This document shows positions 8,482 through 16,638 of a stretch of DNA of 53,972 nucleotides, one piece after another. Below the pieces are notes generated by a model. It saw only the letters and a program-made list of their open reading frames with translations, searched no databases and was not told where the DNA came from. Origin of the DNA: an uncultured Flavobacteriaceae bacterium. Lineage in GTDB: Bacteria > Bacteroidota > Bacteroidia > Flavobacteriales > Flavobacteriaceae. The stretch spans positions 1 through 53,972 of the forward strand of contig CALDUF010000021.1 of the NCBI GenBank assembly GCA_937923515.1, given 5' to 3'. Position numbers and translations under genes: made by a program. Within the stretch, counting starts at the first letter, position 1; every line of letters begins with the position of its first letter.

Positions 8482-9558
8482 CTGATAACCTACCTCATAA
8501 ATAAAACCCTTTACGCTATTCTCACTTTACTAGGAGTAGTAACTGTCATATTCTTTTTATTTAACATACTTCCTGGAGACCCTGCACAAATGATGTTGGG
8601 GCAAAATGAAGATAGCGAACAGTTGGCAAAAGTAAAAGCAAAATACGGGTTCGATAAACCAGTATTAACGCAATATGGTTATTATATTAACGATTTATCA
8701 CCGCTATCATTTCATTCAAAAAATAAAGCCGATTATACCTATTTATCACGAAATAAATATAATGCAGTACAGCTATTTTCAATAGGCAATACAACTACAG
8801 TTTTAAAGCTCCCATATTTACGAGAATCATTTACAAAACAAGGTAAAAAAGTAACTCAAGTTTTGGGCGAAACCTTACCAAATACATTTGTGCTAGCGGT
8901 TTCTGCAATTATAATAGCCATAATTTTAGGTGTATTGTTAGGCATTGTTTCAGCATTGTATAAAGACAAATGGCTCGATAAAACCATACAAATTTTTAGC
9001 ACATTAGGTATGAGCGTGCCCTCGTTTTTTAGCGCAATTCTATTCGCTTGGTTATTTGGTTACGTATTGCACAAATACACCAATTTAGAAATGACGGGCA
9101 GTTTATACGAACTAGACGATTTTGGAGAAGCCATGCAAGTTAAATGGAAAAACCTCATTTTACCCGCCATTGTTTTAGGTATTCGTCCGCTAGCTGTAGT
9201 CATTCAATTAATGCGCAATTCATTGCTAGAAGTATTTAACCAAGATTATATAAGAACCGCAAGAGCAAAAGGCTTAAGCGAATTTCAAATTATAAAACGT
9301 CATGCCGTAAAAAACGCCCTAAACCCTGTAGTTACAGCAATTTCTGGCTGGTTTGCTTCAATGCTAGCAGGTGCTGTATTTGTAGAGTTTATTTTCGGGT
9401 GGAATGGGCTTGGTAAAGAAATTGTAAATGCACTAAACACACTAGATTTACCAGTAATTATGGGTGCAGTTTTGGTAATAGCAACCCTATTTGTAATTAT
9501 CAATATTTTAGTCGACTTAGTGTATGTATGGTTAGATCCAAAAGTAAAATTACAATAA
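8482..9558 (+). CDS. Peptide/nickel-type ABC transporter permease (DppB/OppB-like)
   Basis: Inner-membrane permease of the binding-protein-dependent family. The first ATG in frame is at 8590, but the 36 codons before it encode the conserved N-terminus, including LLGVVTVIFFLFNILPGDPA, so the gene must start earlier. No ATG, GTG or TTG exists between the in-frame stop at 8470 and 8587; the codon matching the expected first residue is CTG at 8482 (reading M/L-I-T-Y-L). The EAA-loop region (TARAKGLSEFQIIKRHAVKNAL) is intact and the rest is full length (358 residues). No ATPase, second permease or binding-protein gene is adjacent. Function of the family is sure; the unusual start is inferred. Confidence 0.9.
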   Translation: MITYLINKTLYAILTLLGVVTVIFFLFNILPGDPAQMMLGQNEDSEQLAKVKAKYGFDKPVLTQYGYYINDLSPLSFHSKNKADYTYLSRNKYNAVQLFSIGNTTTVLKLPYLRESFTKQGKKVTQVLGETLPNTFVLAVSAIIIAIILGVLLGIVSALYKDKWLDKTIQIFSTLGMSVPSFFSAILFAWLFGYVLHKYTNLEMTGSLYELDDFGEAMQVKWKNLILPAIVLGIRPLAVVIQLMRNSLLEVFNQDYIRTARAKGLSEFQIIKRHAVKNALNPVVTAISGWFASMLAGAVFVEFIFGWNGLGKEIVNALNTLDLPVIMGAVLVIATLFVIINILVDLVYVWLDPKVKLQ

Positions 9559-9566
9559 ATACAATT

Positions 9567-10055
9567 ATGAAAAAGATACTCTATACATTAGCAATAGCGC
9601 TAGGTGTTTTAAGCTGTGGAGACGATCCTGTTCAGTTTAACGAAGCCGCATTAAACGATACATTCACCAGCTTAAATGGCGACACTGTAACCCTAAAATC
9701 TATTTTAGAAACCCACAAAGGCAAAAATGTTATAATAGATATTTGGGCCTCTTGGTGTGGCGATTGTATTAGCGGTATGCCCAAAGTAAAAGCGCTACAA
9801 CAGCAATACCCCAATGCCGTCTATCTGTTTTTTTCTTTAGATAGAGACGTAGCATCGTGGAAGCGCGGTATCCAAAGGTTTAAAGTAGAAGGCGAACATT
9901 ATTTTCTACCAAAAGGCAAAAAATCAGCTTTTGGAAACTTTGTGGGCATAAGTTGGATTCCACGCTACATGGCCATAAATAAAGCTGGCGAAATCGTTGT
10001 ATATGATGTTATTGAAGCTGATGATGCTAAGTTGGTAAAAGCTCTAAAAAATTAA
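9567..10055 (+). CDS. TlpA/ResA-like thioredoxin-fold lipoprotein
   Basis: 162 residues. The frame is open from 9528, but the ATG at 9567 gives a proper lipoprotein signal (KKILYTLAIALGVLSC, Cys20), so I start there, nine bases after the permease stop. A thioredoxin domain follows with the active site WASWCGDC. The protein would be anchored in the periplasm and reduce disulfides or act in cytochrome or envelope thiol chemistry. It fits functionally with the DoxX/MauE-like protein two genes upstream. Confidence 0.88.
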   Translation: MKKILYTLAIALGVLSCGDDPVQFNEAALNDTFTSLNGDTVTLKSILETHKGKNVIIDIWASWCGDCISGMPKVKALQQQYPNAVYLFFSLDRDVASWKRGIQRFKVEGEHYFLPKGKKSAFGNFVGISWIPRYMAINKAGEIVVYDVIEADDAKLVKALKN

Positions 10056-10056
10056 G

Positions 10057-10064
10057 TATTTTTG
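10057..10064 (+). promoter_or_regulatory. Possible -7 box upstream of tpiA
   Basis: TATTTTTG fits the Bacteroidota -7 consensus TAnnTTTG. It lies just after the TlpA-like stop and about 18 bases before the tpiA ATG; a TTG at 10032-10034 is 22 bases upstream and could serve as -33. This would give tpiA its own short-leader transcript. Confidence 0.5.
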
Positions 10065-10082
10065 CGCTAAATAATCAATTTT

Positions 10083-10835
10083 ATGAGAAAACATATCGTA
10101 GCAGGAAACTGGAAAATGAATAATGATTTAGCCGAAACAGAAACGTTAATCACAGCGCTAAAAAACCAAACAAAAACATCAGATGCCGAAGTAATGATAG
10201 CGCCAACCGCTACCAACTTATGGCAAGCCTACCAAACACTTAAAGATAACTCGGTAATAGAGGTTATCGCACAAAATATGCACTTCGCGGCTAACGGCGC
10301 GTATACAGGTGAGGTAAGTGCAGCAATGTTAAAAAGTATCGGTGTAAACACTGTAATACTAGGCCACAGCGAACGTCGCGAGTATTTTAATGAAACCGAC
10401 GAGTTATTAGCCAAAAAAGTAGATGCTGCCCTAGCTAACGATATGCGTGTAATTTTTTGTTTTGGAGAAGAATTAGCCGATAGAAAAGTAGAAAACCAAG
10501 AAGAAGTAGTTGGCAATCAAATTAAAAACGCGCTATTTCACTTAAAAGCATGGGATTTTAAAAACATAGTTTTGGCTTACGAGCCTGTGTGGGCCATCGG
10601 TACGGGCGAAACCGCCTCGCCAGAGCAAGCACAAGACATGCACGCATTTATTAGAAAAACCCTTGCAGATCAGTTCGGTTACGAAATAGCAAACAGCGTA
10701 TCGATCCTTTACGGCGGCAGCGTAAAACCAGCAAACGCAAAAGAAATTTTTGGAAAACCAGATGTAGACGGCGGTTTAATTGGTGGTGCCTCTCTAAAGG
10801 CCGAAGATTTCTTTGCAATCGTAAACGCATTTTAA
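10083..10835 (+). CDS. tpiA: Triosephosphate isomerase
   Basis: Interconverts dihydroxyacetone phosphate and glyceraldehyde 3-phosphate in glycolysis. All catalytic elements are present: Lys11 (in AGNWKMN), His95 (in ILGHSERR) and Glu167 (in AYEPVWAIGTG), with the phosphate-binding YGGSVKP near the C-terminus. 250 residues is standard. Codon use here is visibly more GC-rich and orderly than in neighbours, as expected for a highly expressed gene. Confidence 0.98.
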   Translation: MRKHIVAGNWKMNNDLAETETLITALKNQTKTSDAEVMIAPTATNLWQAYQTLKDNSVIEVIAQNMHFAANGAYTGEVSAAMLKSIGVNTVILGHSERREYFNETDELLAKKVDAALANDMRVIFCFGEELADRKVENQEEVVGNQIKNALFHLKAWDFKNIVLAYEPVWAIGTGETASPEQAQDMHAFIRKTLADQFGYEIANSVSILYGGSVKPANAKEIFGKPDVDGGLIGGASLKAEDFFAIVNAF

Positions 10836-10882
10836 AATACAAAAATACCCATTTCCTGCACTAAGGAAACTTATAAAAATTT

Positions 10883-10991
10883 GGGCGTTACCCACGCAAA
10901 AAAGCGTGGGTCGCGCTTTACGCTGCAAGTCCTCGTTACAACGCTAAGGCGTCGCAACTGTGGGCTTTACGCTGCAATCGCTAACGCGGGT
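10883..10991 (+). repeat. Interspersed palindromic/MITE-like repeat, copy A
   Basis: A 109-base element between tpiA and prmA. It begins GGGCGTTACCC and ends CTAACGCGGG, so GCGTTA/TAACGC form short terminal inverted repeats. Inside are a hairpin (ACCCACGC..GCGTGGGT) and two copies of GCTTTACGCTGCAA. It is much more GC-rich than the flanks, has no reading frame, and shares its two ends and the GGGTCG-GCTTT core with the element at 48605. Confidence 0.7.
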
Positions 10992-11020
10992 GTATTTGCT
11001 AACAAAAGTTTTAAAACTAC

Positions 11021-11857
11021 ATGTCCACAACCACTTACATAGGCTATTACTTTACAGTACAACCCTTACAACCCGCTACCGAAATTCTAATAGCACAACT
11101 AGGTTACGCAGGTTTTGAAAGTTTTGTAGAAACACAAGAAGGTGTTACCGCATACCTTCAAAAACAAGATTGGCAGCCCAATATTCTAGAAGATATTCAA
11201 ATTTTAAATTCAAACGAATTTAAAATCACCCATACCTTCGAGGAAATAGCACAAACCAATTGGAATGCCGAATGGGAGAAAAATTTTAATCCTATAGTAG
11301 TAGACAATGTTTGCGCCGTTAGAGCACCATTTCATGCCTCCTTTAACACCAAATACGATATAGTTATAGAGCCCAAAATGAGTTTTGGTACAGGACATCA
11401 TGAAACCACACACATGATGATTCAGCATATTTTAAAAAACGATTTTAAAGGCAAATCGGTGTTAGATATGGGTTGCGGTACAGGCGTATTAGCCATTTTA
11501 GCAGAACTAAAAGGTGCAACACCCATAGATGCTGTAGATTACGACAATTGGTGTTACTTAAACAGTTTAGAAAATGTAGAACGCAATAACTGCAAGCATA
11601 TTACAGTTATAGAAGGCGATGCAAGTGTTTTAGGAAAAAACACTTACGATGTAATTATAGCCAATATAAACCGTAATATTTTAATGCAAGATATGGCAAC
11701 CTATATATCTTGTTTAAACAAAAACGGAATGCTATTTTTAAGCGGCTTTTATGCCGAAGATATCCCAATGATTCAAAACGAATGTGAAAAGCATCTGTTA
11801 AAATTTGAAGAAAAACTAGAAAGAAACAATTGGGTATCGATAAAATTTTTAAATTAG
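11021..11857 (+). CDS. prmA: Ribosomal protein L11 methyltransferase
   Basis: Methylates lysines and the N-terminus of ribosomal protein L11 using S-adenosylmethionine. The SAM-binding motif VLDMGCGTGVLA is at about 147-158, preceded by the PrmA block SFGTGHHETT (121-130) and followed by the IIANINRNIL motif. 278 residues is typical of the Bacteroidota form. prmA followed by clpS is a recurring pair; the gap to clpS is 32 bases. Confidence 0.95.
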   Translation: MSTTTYIGYYFTVQPLQPATEILIAQLGYAGFESFVETQEGVTAYLQKQDWQPNILEDIQILNSNEFKITHTFEEIAQTNWNAEWEKNFNPIVVDNVCAVRAPFHASFNTKYDIVIEPKMSFGTGHHETTHMMIQHILKNDFKGKSVLDMGCGTGVLAILAELKGATPIDAVDYDNWCYLNSLENVERNNCKHITVIEGDASVLGKNTYDVIIANINRNILMQDMATYISCLNKNGMLFLSGFYAEDIPMIQNECEKHLLKFEEKLERNNWVSIKFLN

Positions 11858-11889
11858 AAAAAAAAATTGCGCTCAAAAAAGATAGAAAA

Positions 11890-12165
11890 ATGGGTTTAAA
11901 AGAAAAACTTTCAGAAGAATTACTTCTTGAAGAAGAAGTTTTAAAACAAAACGAAATCGTGTTATACAATGATGATGTTAACACCTTCGATCATGTTATT
12001 GATAGTTTAATCAATGCATGCGACCACACTTCAGAACAGGCAGAACAATGCTCGTTAATTGTGCATTACAAAGGAAAATGTACTGTTAAAACTGGAGATT
12101 ACGACGATTTAAAACCAAGATGCTCAAAGCTGTTAGAAGCAGGTTTAAGTGCAGAAATCGTGTAA
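11890..12165 (+). CDS. clpS: ATP-dependent Clp protease adaptor ClpS
   Basis: Delivers N-degron proteins to ClpAP/ClpCP. The core VLYNDDVNTFDHVID motif supplies the substrate pocket, and the C-terminal EAGLSAEIV matches the family. The frame is open from an ATG at 11830 inside prmA, but family members start close to the MGLKEKL at 11890, giving 91 residues; I use that. A strong terminator follows. Confidence 0.93.
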   Translation: MGLKEKLSEELLLEEEVLKQNEIVLYNDDVNTFDHVIDSLINACDHTSEQAEQCSLIVHYKGKCTVKTGDYDDLKPRCSKLLEAGLSAEIV

Positions 12166-12196
12166 ATTTCAAAATAAATATGTAGTATTACACTAC

Positions 12197-12239
12197 AAAA
12201 AAAGACCTCACAGGATAAAAACCTTTGAGGTCTTTTTTG
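12197..12239 (+). terminator. Bidirectional intrinsic terminator after clpS
   Basis: Stem AAAAAGACCTCA / TGAGGTCTTTTT around a 15-base loop, with A-tract before and T-tract after. It ends the clpS transcript and, read from the other strand, also the leftward CstB-like gene that converges here. Confidence 0.85.
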
Positions 12240-12291
12240 TAAAATCAGTTTCACCTCACAAAGTAAAACCTATTAAAAGTTATGCTACTTT

Positions 12292-13704
12292 TTATAACGT
12301 AGAGGGGCAAATAAAATCTGTTGTTGGCAAATCTGTAGATGTAATAGCAGCAAAACCACCCGCAATATCTACCAAATTTTCAAAACCCCGAGCTTTTAAA
12401 ATAGAAGCAGCAATAACAGAGCGATAACCACCCGCACAATGCAAATAGTAAGTATATTCCTTATCAATACTGTTCATATTATCGTTAATATAATCTAAAG
12501 CAAAATGCTGTACATTTTCACCTTTTAAATGTTCAGCATTATACTCACCATCTTTTCTAACGTCAAGAACATTAATATCCATATTTTTAAAATGATCCGA
12601 AAACACATCTACCGAAACAGATGCAATGGTTTCAATATCTTTTCCTGCAGCTTTCCAAGCGGCAACACCACCTTGTAAATACCCAAGCGTATTGTCGTAG
12701 CCCACGCGCGATAATCGAGTTACGGTTTCTTCCTCACGTCCCTCAGGTGTAACTAACAAAATAGGCTGTTTCAAATCGGTTATTAAAGCACCAACCCAAG
12801 GTGCAAATTGGCCGTTTAAACCTATAAAAATTGAATTTGGTATATGGCCTTCAACAAACTCCTTTGGTGTACGCACATCTAGAACTAAAGCGTCTGCATT
12901 ATTAGCAATTGCTTCAAAATTTGTTGGGTTTAGCGGTGTATCGCCCTTTTGTAGTACGGTTTCAAAAGCATCATACCCCATTTTATTCATCATGGCGTTT
13001 TTTTCAAAATATTGTGGTGGTGGCGCAATACCGTCCAACACTTCTTTAATAAAAGTTTCCTTGGTCATATCAGCTCTCAACGCATAGTTTGTTTTTTTCT
13101 GTTCGCCTAAAACACCTACGGTTTCTTTACTTAAATTTTTACCACAAGCCGATCCTGCACCATGTGCGGGATACACAATAACATCATCAGGTAATGGCAT
13201 AATTTTGTTTCGCAACGAGTCGTATAGCATACCAGCCAAATCTTCTTTAGTCACGTCAGATTTTATGGCCAAATCTGGTCTACCAACATCACCTAGAAAT
13301 AAAGTGTCACCAGAGAAAATGGCATGCGGTTTTCCGTTTTCGTCAAATAGTAAGTACGTAGCAGACTCTAGCGTGTGCCCAGGCGTATGCAATACTTTAA
13401 TGCTAATATTGCCAAGTTTAAATGTTTCGTTATCCTTAGCTTCGTGTATATCGTATTCTGTTTTTGCGCCAGGACCAAACACAATAGTAGCACCTGTTTT
13501 TTTTGCCAAATCTACATGGCCAGAAACAAAATCTGCATGAAAATGTGTTTCAAAAATATATTTAATCGTAGCGTTTTCTTTTGCAGCTTTATCTACATAT
13601 TGTTGTGTTTCACGTAGTGGATCTATAATAGCTACTTCGCCATCAGAAACTATGTAATAAGCGCCTTGAGCTAAGCATCCTGTGTATATTTGTTCTATTC
13701 GCAT
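12292..13704 (-). CDS. CstB-like persulfide dioxygenase-rhodanese fusion
   Basis: 470 residues in three domains. An MBL-fold persulfide dioxygenase (1-250) carries metal ligands His54, His56, Asp58, His110, Asp133 and His181 in THFHADF, HTPGH and SGDTLF. A first rhodanese domain (about 260-355) lacks the catalytic Cys in its loop (VTPEGRE). A second rhodanese (about 365-465) has Cys423 in LHCAGGYRS. This layout is that of CstB, which oxidises persulfides to sulfite and makes thiosulfate. It closes a leftward set with TauE, YeeE and Crp/Fnr genes, all fitting reactive-sulfur detoxification. Plain MBL-fold hydrolase is the less specific alternative. Confidence 0.88.
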   Translation of the reverse strand: MRIEQIYTGCLAQGAYYIVSDGEVAIIDPLRETQQYVDKAAKENATIKYIFETHFHADFVSGHVDLAKKTGATIVFGPGAKTEYDIHEAKDNETFKLGNISIKVLHTPGHTLESATYLLFDENGKPHAIFSGDTLFLGDVGRPDLAIKSDVTKEDLAGMLYDSLRNKIMPLPDDVIVYPAHGAGSACGKNLSKETVGVLGEQKKTNYALRADMTKETFIKEVLDGIAPPPQYFEKNAMMNKMGYDAFETVLQKGDTPLNPTNFEAIANNADALVLDVRTPKEFVEGHIPNSIFIGLNGQFAPWVGALITDLKQPILLVTPEGREEETVTRLSRVGYDNTLGYLQGGVAAWKAAGKDIETIASVSVDVFSDHFKNMDINVLDVRKDGEYNAEHLKGENVQHFALDYINDNMNSIDKEYTYYLHCAGGYRSVIAASILKARGFENLVDIAGGFAAITSTDLPTTDFICPSTL

Positions 13705-13775
13705 AATTTTTTTTCTAGTGGTTTAAAATTACAAAACAGTAGGGTTTGTGTTTGTAACTTATATTACATTTAAAA

Positions 13776-14567
13776 CTATTTTAACTCTTTGTACATAATA
13801 TAAACAGCCATAATTAATATAAAGTAGCCAAAGCTTTTTTTTAATTTTTTGCTACTTATAAATTTTGATAAAAACACGCCTAATACTATACCTATTATGG
13901 ATATACCTGTAAATATTAAAAGAAAGTCCCATGCTATCTCTAGTGTTTGTACGTCACCCATAAAGCCTATTAGGGAATTTATTGTAACAATAATTAAAGA
14001 TGTGCCAACTGCTTTTTTCATAGGCATATTTGCCCAAAGTACTAACGCTGGTACATATAAAAAGCCACCGCCTGCACCAATAATTCCTGTAGTAGTGCCA
14101 ATTGCTAAACCTTGAATAAACGTTTTGTAGTACGGTTGTTGTCCTGATGCTTTGGGTATCGCTTTTTCTTTTTTTATCATGGCGTAAGCTGCTAATACCA
14201 TGATGAGTGCAAAACATATCATAATCCCCATGTTTTTAGTAAAACTAAAACCATTGGTACTAAACAATATTTCTGGAATATTAGGCAGTAAGTAACGTCT
14301 AGAGGCATATACCGCTAAAAATGATGGAAACGAAAAAGCTAAACCTGTTTTAAAATCTACAAGCCCTTTTTTATGCTTTTGGTAAGTGCCTACCATTGCC
14401 GATGTACCTACTACAAACAACGAATAAGCTGTTGCAATAACCGGATTATAGCCTAATAGATACACAAGTAGAGGCACAGTTAAAATAGAGCCGCCACCAC
14501 CTATAAGCCCTAAAACAAGACCAACTATTAGTGCACCAACATAACCTAGGATTTGGCTAGCCTCCAT
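13776..14567 (-). CDS. TauE/SafE-family sulfite/anion exporter
   Basis: 263 residues, seven or eight membrane helices, with the paired half-repeats of the TauE/SafE family (GLIGGGGSILTVPLL near the N-terminus and GIIGAGGGFLYVPAL in the middle). Family members export sulfite, sulfoacetate or related anions. Only four bases separate it from the upstream YeeE-like gene, so co-transcription is likely; sulfite made by the CstB-like enzyme downstream is the natural candidate cargo. Confidence 0.88.
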   Translation of the reverse strand: MEASQILGYVGALIVGLVLGLIGGGGSILTVPLLVYLLGYNPVIATAYSLFVVGTSAMVGTYQKHKKGLVDFKTGLAFSFPSFLAVYASRRYLLPNIPEILFSTNGFSFTKNMGIMICFALIMVLAAYAMIKKEKAIPKASGQQPYYKTFIQGLAIGTTTGIIGAGGGFLYVPALVLWANMPMKKAVGTSLIIVTINSLIGFMGDVQTLEIAWDFLLIFTGISIIGIVLGVFLSKFISSKKLKKSFGYFILIMAVYIMYKELK

Positions 14568-14571
14568 GTGT

Positions 14572-14985
14572 TTAGTGCGGCAGTTTATGTTTTAAAACAC
14601 CGTAGAGAAACGTACCGAATACGGCAGCGGCAATAACAATAAGCATGCTCCATACACCAGTACCTAAAAGAATGTACATTGGCCCTGGACATGCGCCAAT
14701 TAGTGCCCATCCAAAGCCAAAAATGGTGCCACCAATAATGTATCTTATAAAACCGTTTTCTTTTTTTGGTACAAATATATCTGCACCTTTTATACTTTTT
14801 ATAGCGCCCCGTTTTGAAAGTTGTAAAAACAAAATACCAGATGCTATAGCTGTTCCTATGATGCCGTACATGTGAAAGGATTGAAACCTAAACATCTCGT
14901 AAATGCGATACCAAGAGACTGCCTCTGATTTTACCAAAACAATGCCAAAAAAGATGCCTACAATTAGAAATTTTAATGCTTTCAT
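14572..14985 (-). CDS. YeeE/YedE-family small subunit (thiosulfate transport type)
   Basis: 137 residues, four membrane helices, with a conserved Cys in IGACPGPMYILLG. It corresponds to one half of a full-length YeeE/YedE transporter, where conserved cysteines relay thiosulfate through the membrane. It is encoded between the other half (four bases upstream) and the TauE gene (four bases downstream). Confidence 0.85.
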   Translation of the reverse strand: MKALKFLIVGIFFGIVLVKSEAVSWYRIYEMFRFQSFHMYGIIGTAIASGILFLQLSKRGAIKSIKGADIFVPKKENGFIRYIIGGTIFGFGWALIGACPGPMYILLGTGVWSMLIVIAAAVFGTFLYGVLKHKLPH

Positions 14986-14989
14986 AGTT

Positions 14990-15547
14990 TTAAAAAATTA
15001 GAGGTAAAATAAAATTTGCCATAAGTAAACCGCCTATAAAAAAGCCTATAACTGCAATTAATGATGGTTTTTGTAAACTACTTAAGCCTGTAATGGCGTG
15101 CCCTGAGGTGCAACCACCAGCGTAACGGGTACCAAAGCCAACTAATACACCGCCAATAACTAGCAGCAGTAATGCTTTGGGTGAGTTTAAAATATCTAAA
15201 CCATACATTTCGTTAGGTACAAGGGTTTGCCCAGGATTGTTAAAGCCCATATTTTGAAGTTCTGTAATGGTTGCGGGATTTAAGTTTGTACCTGAATTGT
15301 TAGATAAATAAGTTACTGCTATAAATCCGCCAATTACTGCGCCCAATACTACTGTTAAATTCCAAAGATGATCTTTCCAATTGTAGTTAAAAAAATCTGA
15401 GAATTTACCTGCGCCTGCTATGGAGCACATGGTACGAAGGTTTGACGACATGCCAAAGGTTTTACCAAAATAGAGTAGTAACGCCATTACTAACGCTATT
15501 AACGGACCTGAGACGTACCAAGGCCACGGGTTTAAAATGTATTCCAT
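14990..15547 (-). CDS. YeeE/YedE-family membrane protein
   Basis: 185 residues, about five membrane helices, with the conserved motif [15 protein letters not shown] whose Cys is the expected thiosulfate-relay residue, plus a second Cys in [10 protein letters not shown]. Together with the following 137-residue protein it reconstitutes a split YeeE. First gene of the sulfur operon proper; a 239-base gap containing a decayed repeat separates it from the Crp/Fnr gene. Confidence 0.87.
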   Translation of the reverse strand: MEYILNPWPWYVSGPLIALVMALLLYFGKTFGMSSNLRTMCSIAGAGKFSDFFNYNWKDHLWNLTVVLGAVIGGFIAVTYLSNNSGTNLNPATITELQNMGFNNPGQTLVPNEMYGLDILNSPKALLLLVIGGVLVGFGTRYAGGCTSGHAITGLSSLQKPSLIAVIGFFIGGLLMANFILPLIF

Positions 15548-15727
15548 ACGTTTATGTTTTAATGCGAATTTATAATATTTGTTTTTTAATATTTGTAATA
15601 AATGTTACTTAACACAAGGTAGAAGGTAATAAAAAAAGACTAAGCTTTGGCGGATAGGTGTGCTGGGGTTTGCAACGAAATATTTATATTTATGAATACA
15701 TTAATTTACAATAAAATGTATAAATAA

Positions 15728-15780
15728 AAGCCCAAGGCTTAAGGTAGAGAGCTTACAGCGTAAAGCGTTGGTAGCACCAA
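15728..15780 (-). repeat. Decayed interspersed repeat, copy C (inverted)
   Basis: Read on the minus strand it contains TACCAACGCTTTACGCTG followed by a GGGCTTT block, close to the left part of the element at 10883. The right end with TAACGCGGG is missing. It ends seven bases before the Crp/Fnr stop codon. Confidence 0.5.
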
Positions 15781-15786
15781 AATAAT

Positions 15787-16416
15787 TTAAAGCACTTCTA
15801 TTTTGTTGCGGCTCAGTTTTATTTTGTTTTGGTTTTCGAGCTGTTTTAGAAGTCTAGAAACTACAACGCGCGACGTATGCAAATCCTCGGCAATGTCTTG
15901 GTGTTTTACTATTATGGTTTTTGTGGCGTGCAGTTTTGTTTTGTTGATGAGGTATTTATGCAGCCGTTCGTCCATTTTTATAAAGGCGAGATTGTCTATG
16001 GTTTGTAGCATTTCGTCAAAACGGTTTTGGTAGCTTTCTAGAATAAAGTTACGCCAACTGGCGTTTTGGTGAAACCATGTTTGCATATGTTGTACTGGTA
16101 TCATAATGAGAGTAGAGTCTTGTTCTGCTACGGCGCGTATTTTACTTTTAGTAGTACCCATGCAGCAGGTTAGCGACATGGTGCAGGTTTCGCCAGCTTC
16201 TAAGAAATAGATGAGTAGCTCGTTACCGTCTTGGTCTTCACGTAGAATTTTAATGTTTCCGCTGAGTAATAATGGGACGTGCTTGAGTGGTTGGCCGATG
16301 TCTATAATTATATCGTTTTGCTGAAAACTTGCTGTTTTTCCAATGGTGTTTATTTCGTTAATGAGCGCATTATCGAAAGTATGGCTGAATTTTTGGGATA
16401 ATACATCTGTAGTCAT
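15787..16416 (-). CDS. Crp/Fnr-family transcriptional regulator
   Basis: About 209 residues: an N-terminal cyclic-nucleotide-binding-like beta-barrel and a C-terminal winged helix (DIAEDLHTSRVVVSRLLKQLE as recognition region). The frame opens at a TTG (16422), but the ATG two codons later is the likelier start. There is no Fnr-type N-terminal Cys cluster; two adjacent Cys (TCCMG, mid-barrel) might sense reactive sulfur, which is inference. Being upstream and collinear with the YeeE-TauE-CstB genes, it is the probable regulator of that set. Confidence 0.85.
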   Translation of the reverse strand: MTTDVLSQKFSHTFDNALINEINTIGKTASFQQNDIIIDIGQPLKHVPLLLSGNIKILREDQDGNELLIYFLEAGETCTMSLTCCMGTTKSKIRAVAEQDSTLIMIPVQHMQTWFHQNASWRNFILESYQNRFDEMLQTIDNLAFIKMDERLHKYLINKTKLHATKTIIVKHQDIAEDLHTSRVVVSRLLKQLENQNKIKLSRNKIEVL

Positions 16417-16419
16417 ATT

Positions 16420-16427
16420 CAAAAATA
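16420..16427 (-). promoter_or_regulatory. Possible -7 box very close to the Crp/Fnr start
   Basis: Minus-strand TATTTTTG fits TAnnTTTG but ends only three bases before the chosen ATG. If used, the transcript would be leaderless or nearly so; otherwise the box is chance in AT-rich DNA. Confidence 0.3.
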
Positions 16428-16452
16428 ATGATTTAGAAATTTGAAATAAAAG

Positions 16453-16485
16453 TTTGGTGGAGTTTTAATAAAAAATGTATATTTG
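16453..16485 (+). promoter_or_regulatory. Promoter of the tRNA-Arg gene
   Basis: TTTG at 16453-16456 and TATATTTG at 16478-16485 fit the Bacteroidota -33/-7 pattern with a 21-base spacer. Transcription would start about 8 bases before the tRNA. Confidence 0.65.
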
Positions 16486-16499
16486 CACCCACGAAAAAA

Positions 16500-16573
16500 G
16501 GCCATGTGGCGCAACTGAATAGCGCACTTGATTACGGCTCAAGAGGTTGCAGGTTTGAATCCTGCCATGGTCA
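16500..16573 (+). tRNA. tRNA-Arg (anticodon ACG)
   Basis: 74 bases fold as a full cloverleaf: acceptor GGCCATG/CATGGTC (one G-U pair), D-stem GCGC/GCGC, anticodon stem CTTGA/TCAAG with loop TTACGGC giving anticodon ACG (16534-16536), T-stem GCAGG/CCTGC with loop TTTGAAT, discriminator A. CCA is not encoded. The A34 is normally edited to inosine to read CGN codons. A terminator follows directly. Confidence 0.96.
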
Positions 16574-16581
16574 CGAATAAA

Positions 16582-16638
16582 ACAAAAACTCCAGTGTTAA
16601 ATCAAGCTTGCTTGAATTTATAAGCTGGAGTTTTTGTT
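16582..16638 (+). terminator. Intrinsic terminator after tRNA-Arg
   Basis: Perfect stem AACAAAAACTCCAG / CTGGAGTTTTTGTT (16582... with 16625-16638) enclosing a smaller TCAAGCTTGCTTGA hairpin, ending in a T-rich tract. Confidence 0.85.

Noticed and set aside
12149-12427. 92-codon frame between clpS and the CstB-like gene
   Set aside because: It runs across the clpS end, the terminator and the antisense of the CstB-like 3' end; no coding logic and no family.
12600-13000. First rhodanese of the CstB-like protein as an active sulfurtransferase
   Set aside because: Its active-site loop has no Cys; it is best seen as a pseudo-domain as in CstB.
13954-14217. Minus-strand 87-codon frame rich in His/Tyr/Arg inside the TauE gene
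   Set aside because: Out-of-frame shadow of the well-supported TauE/SafE gene on the same strand.
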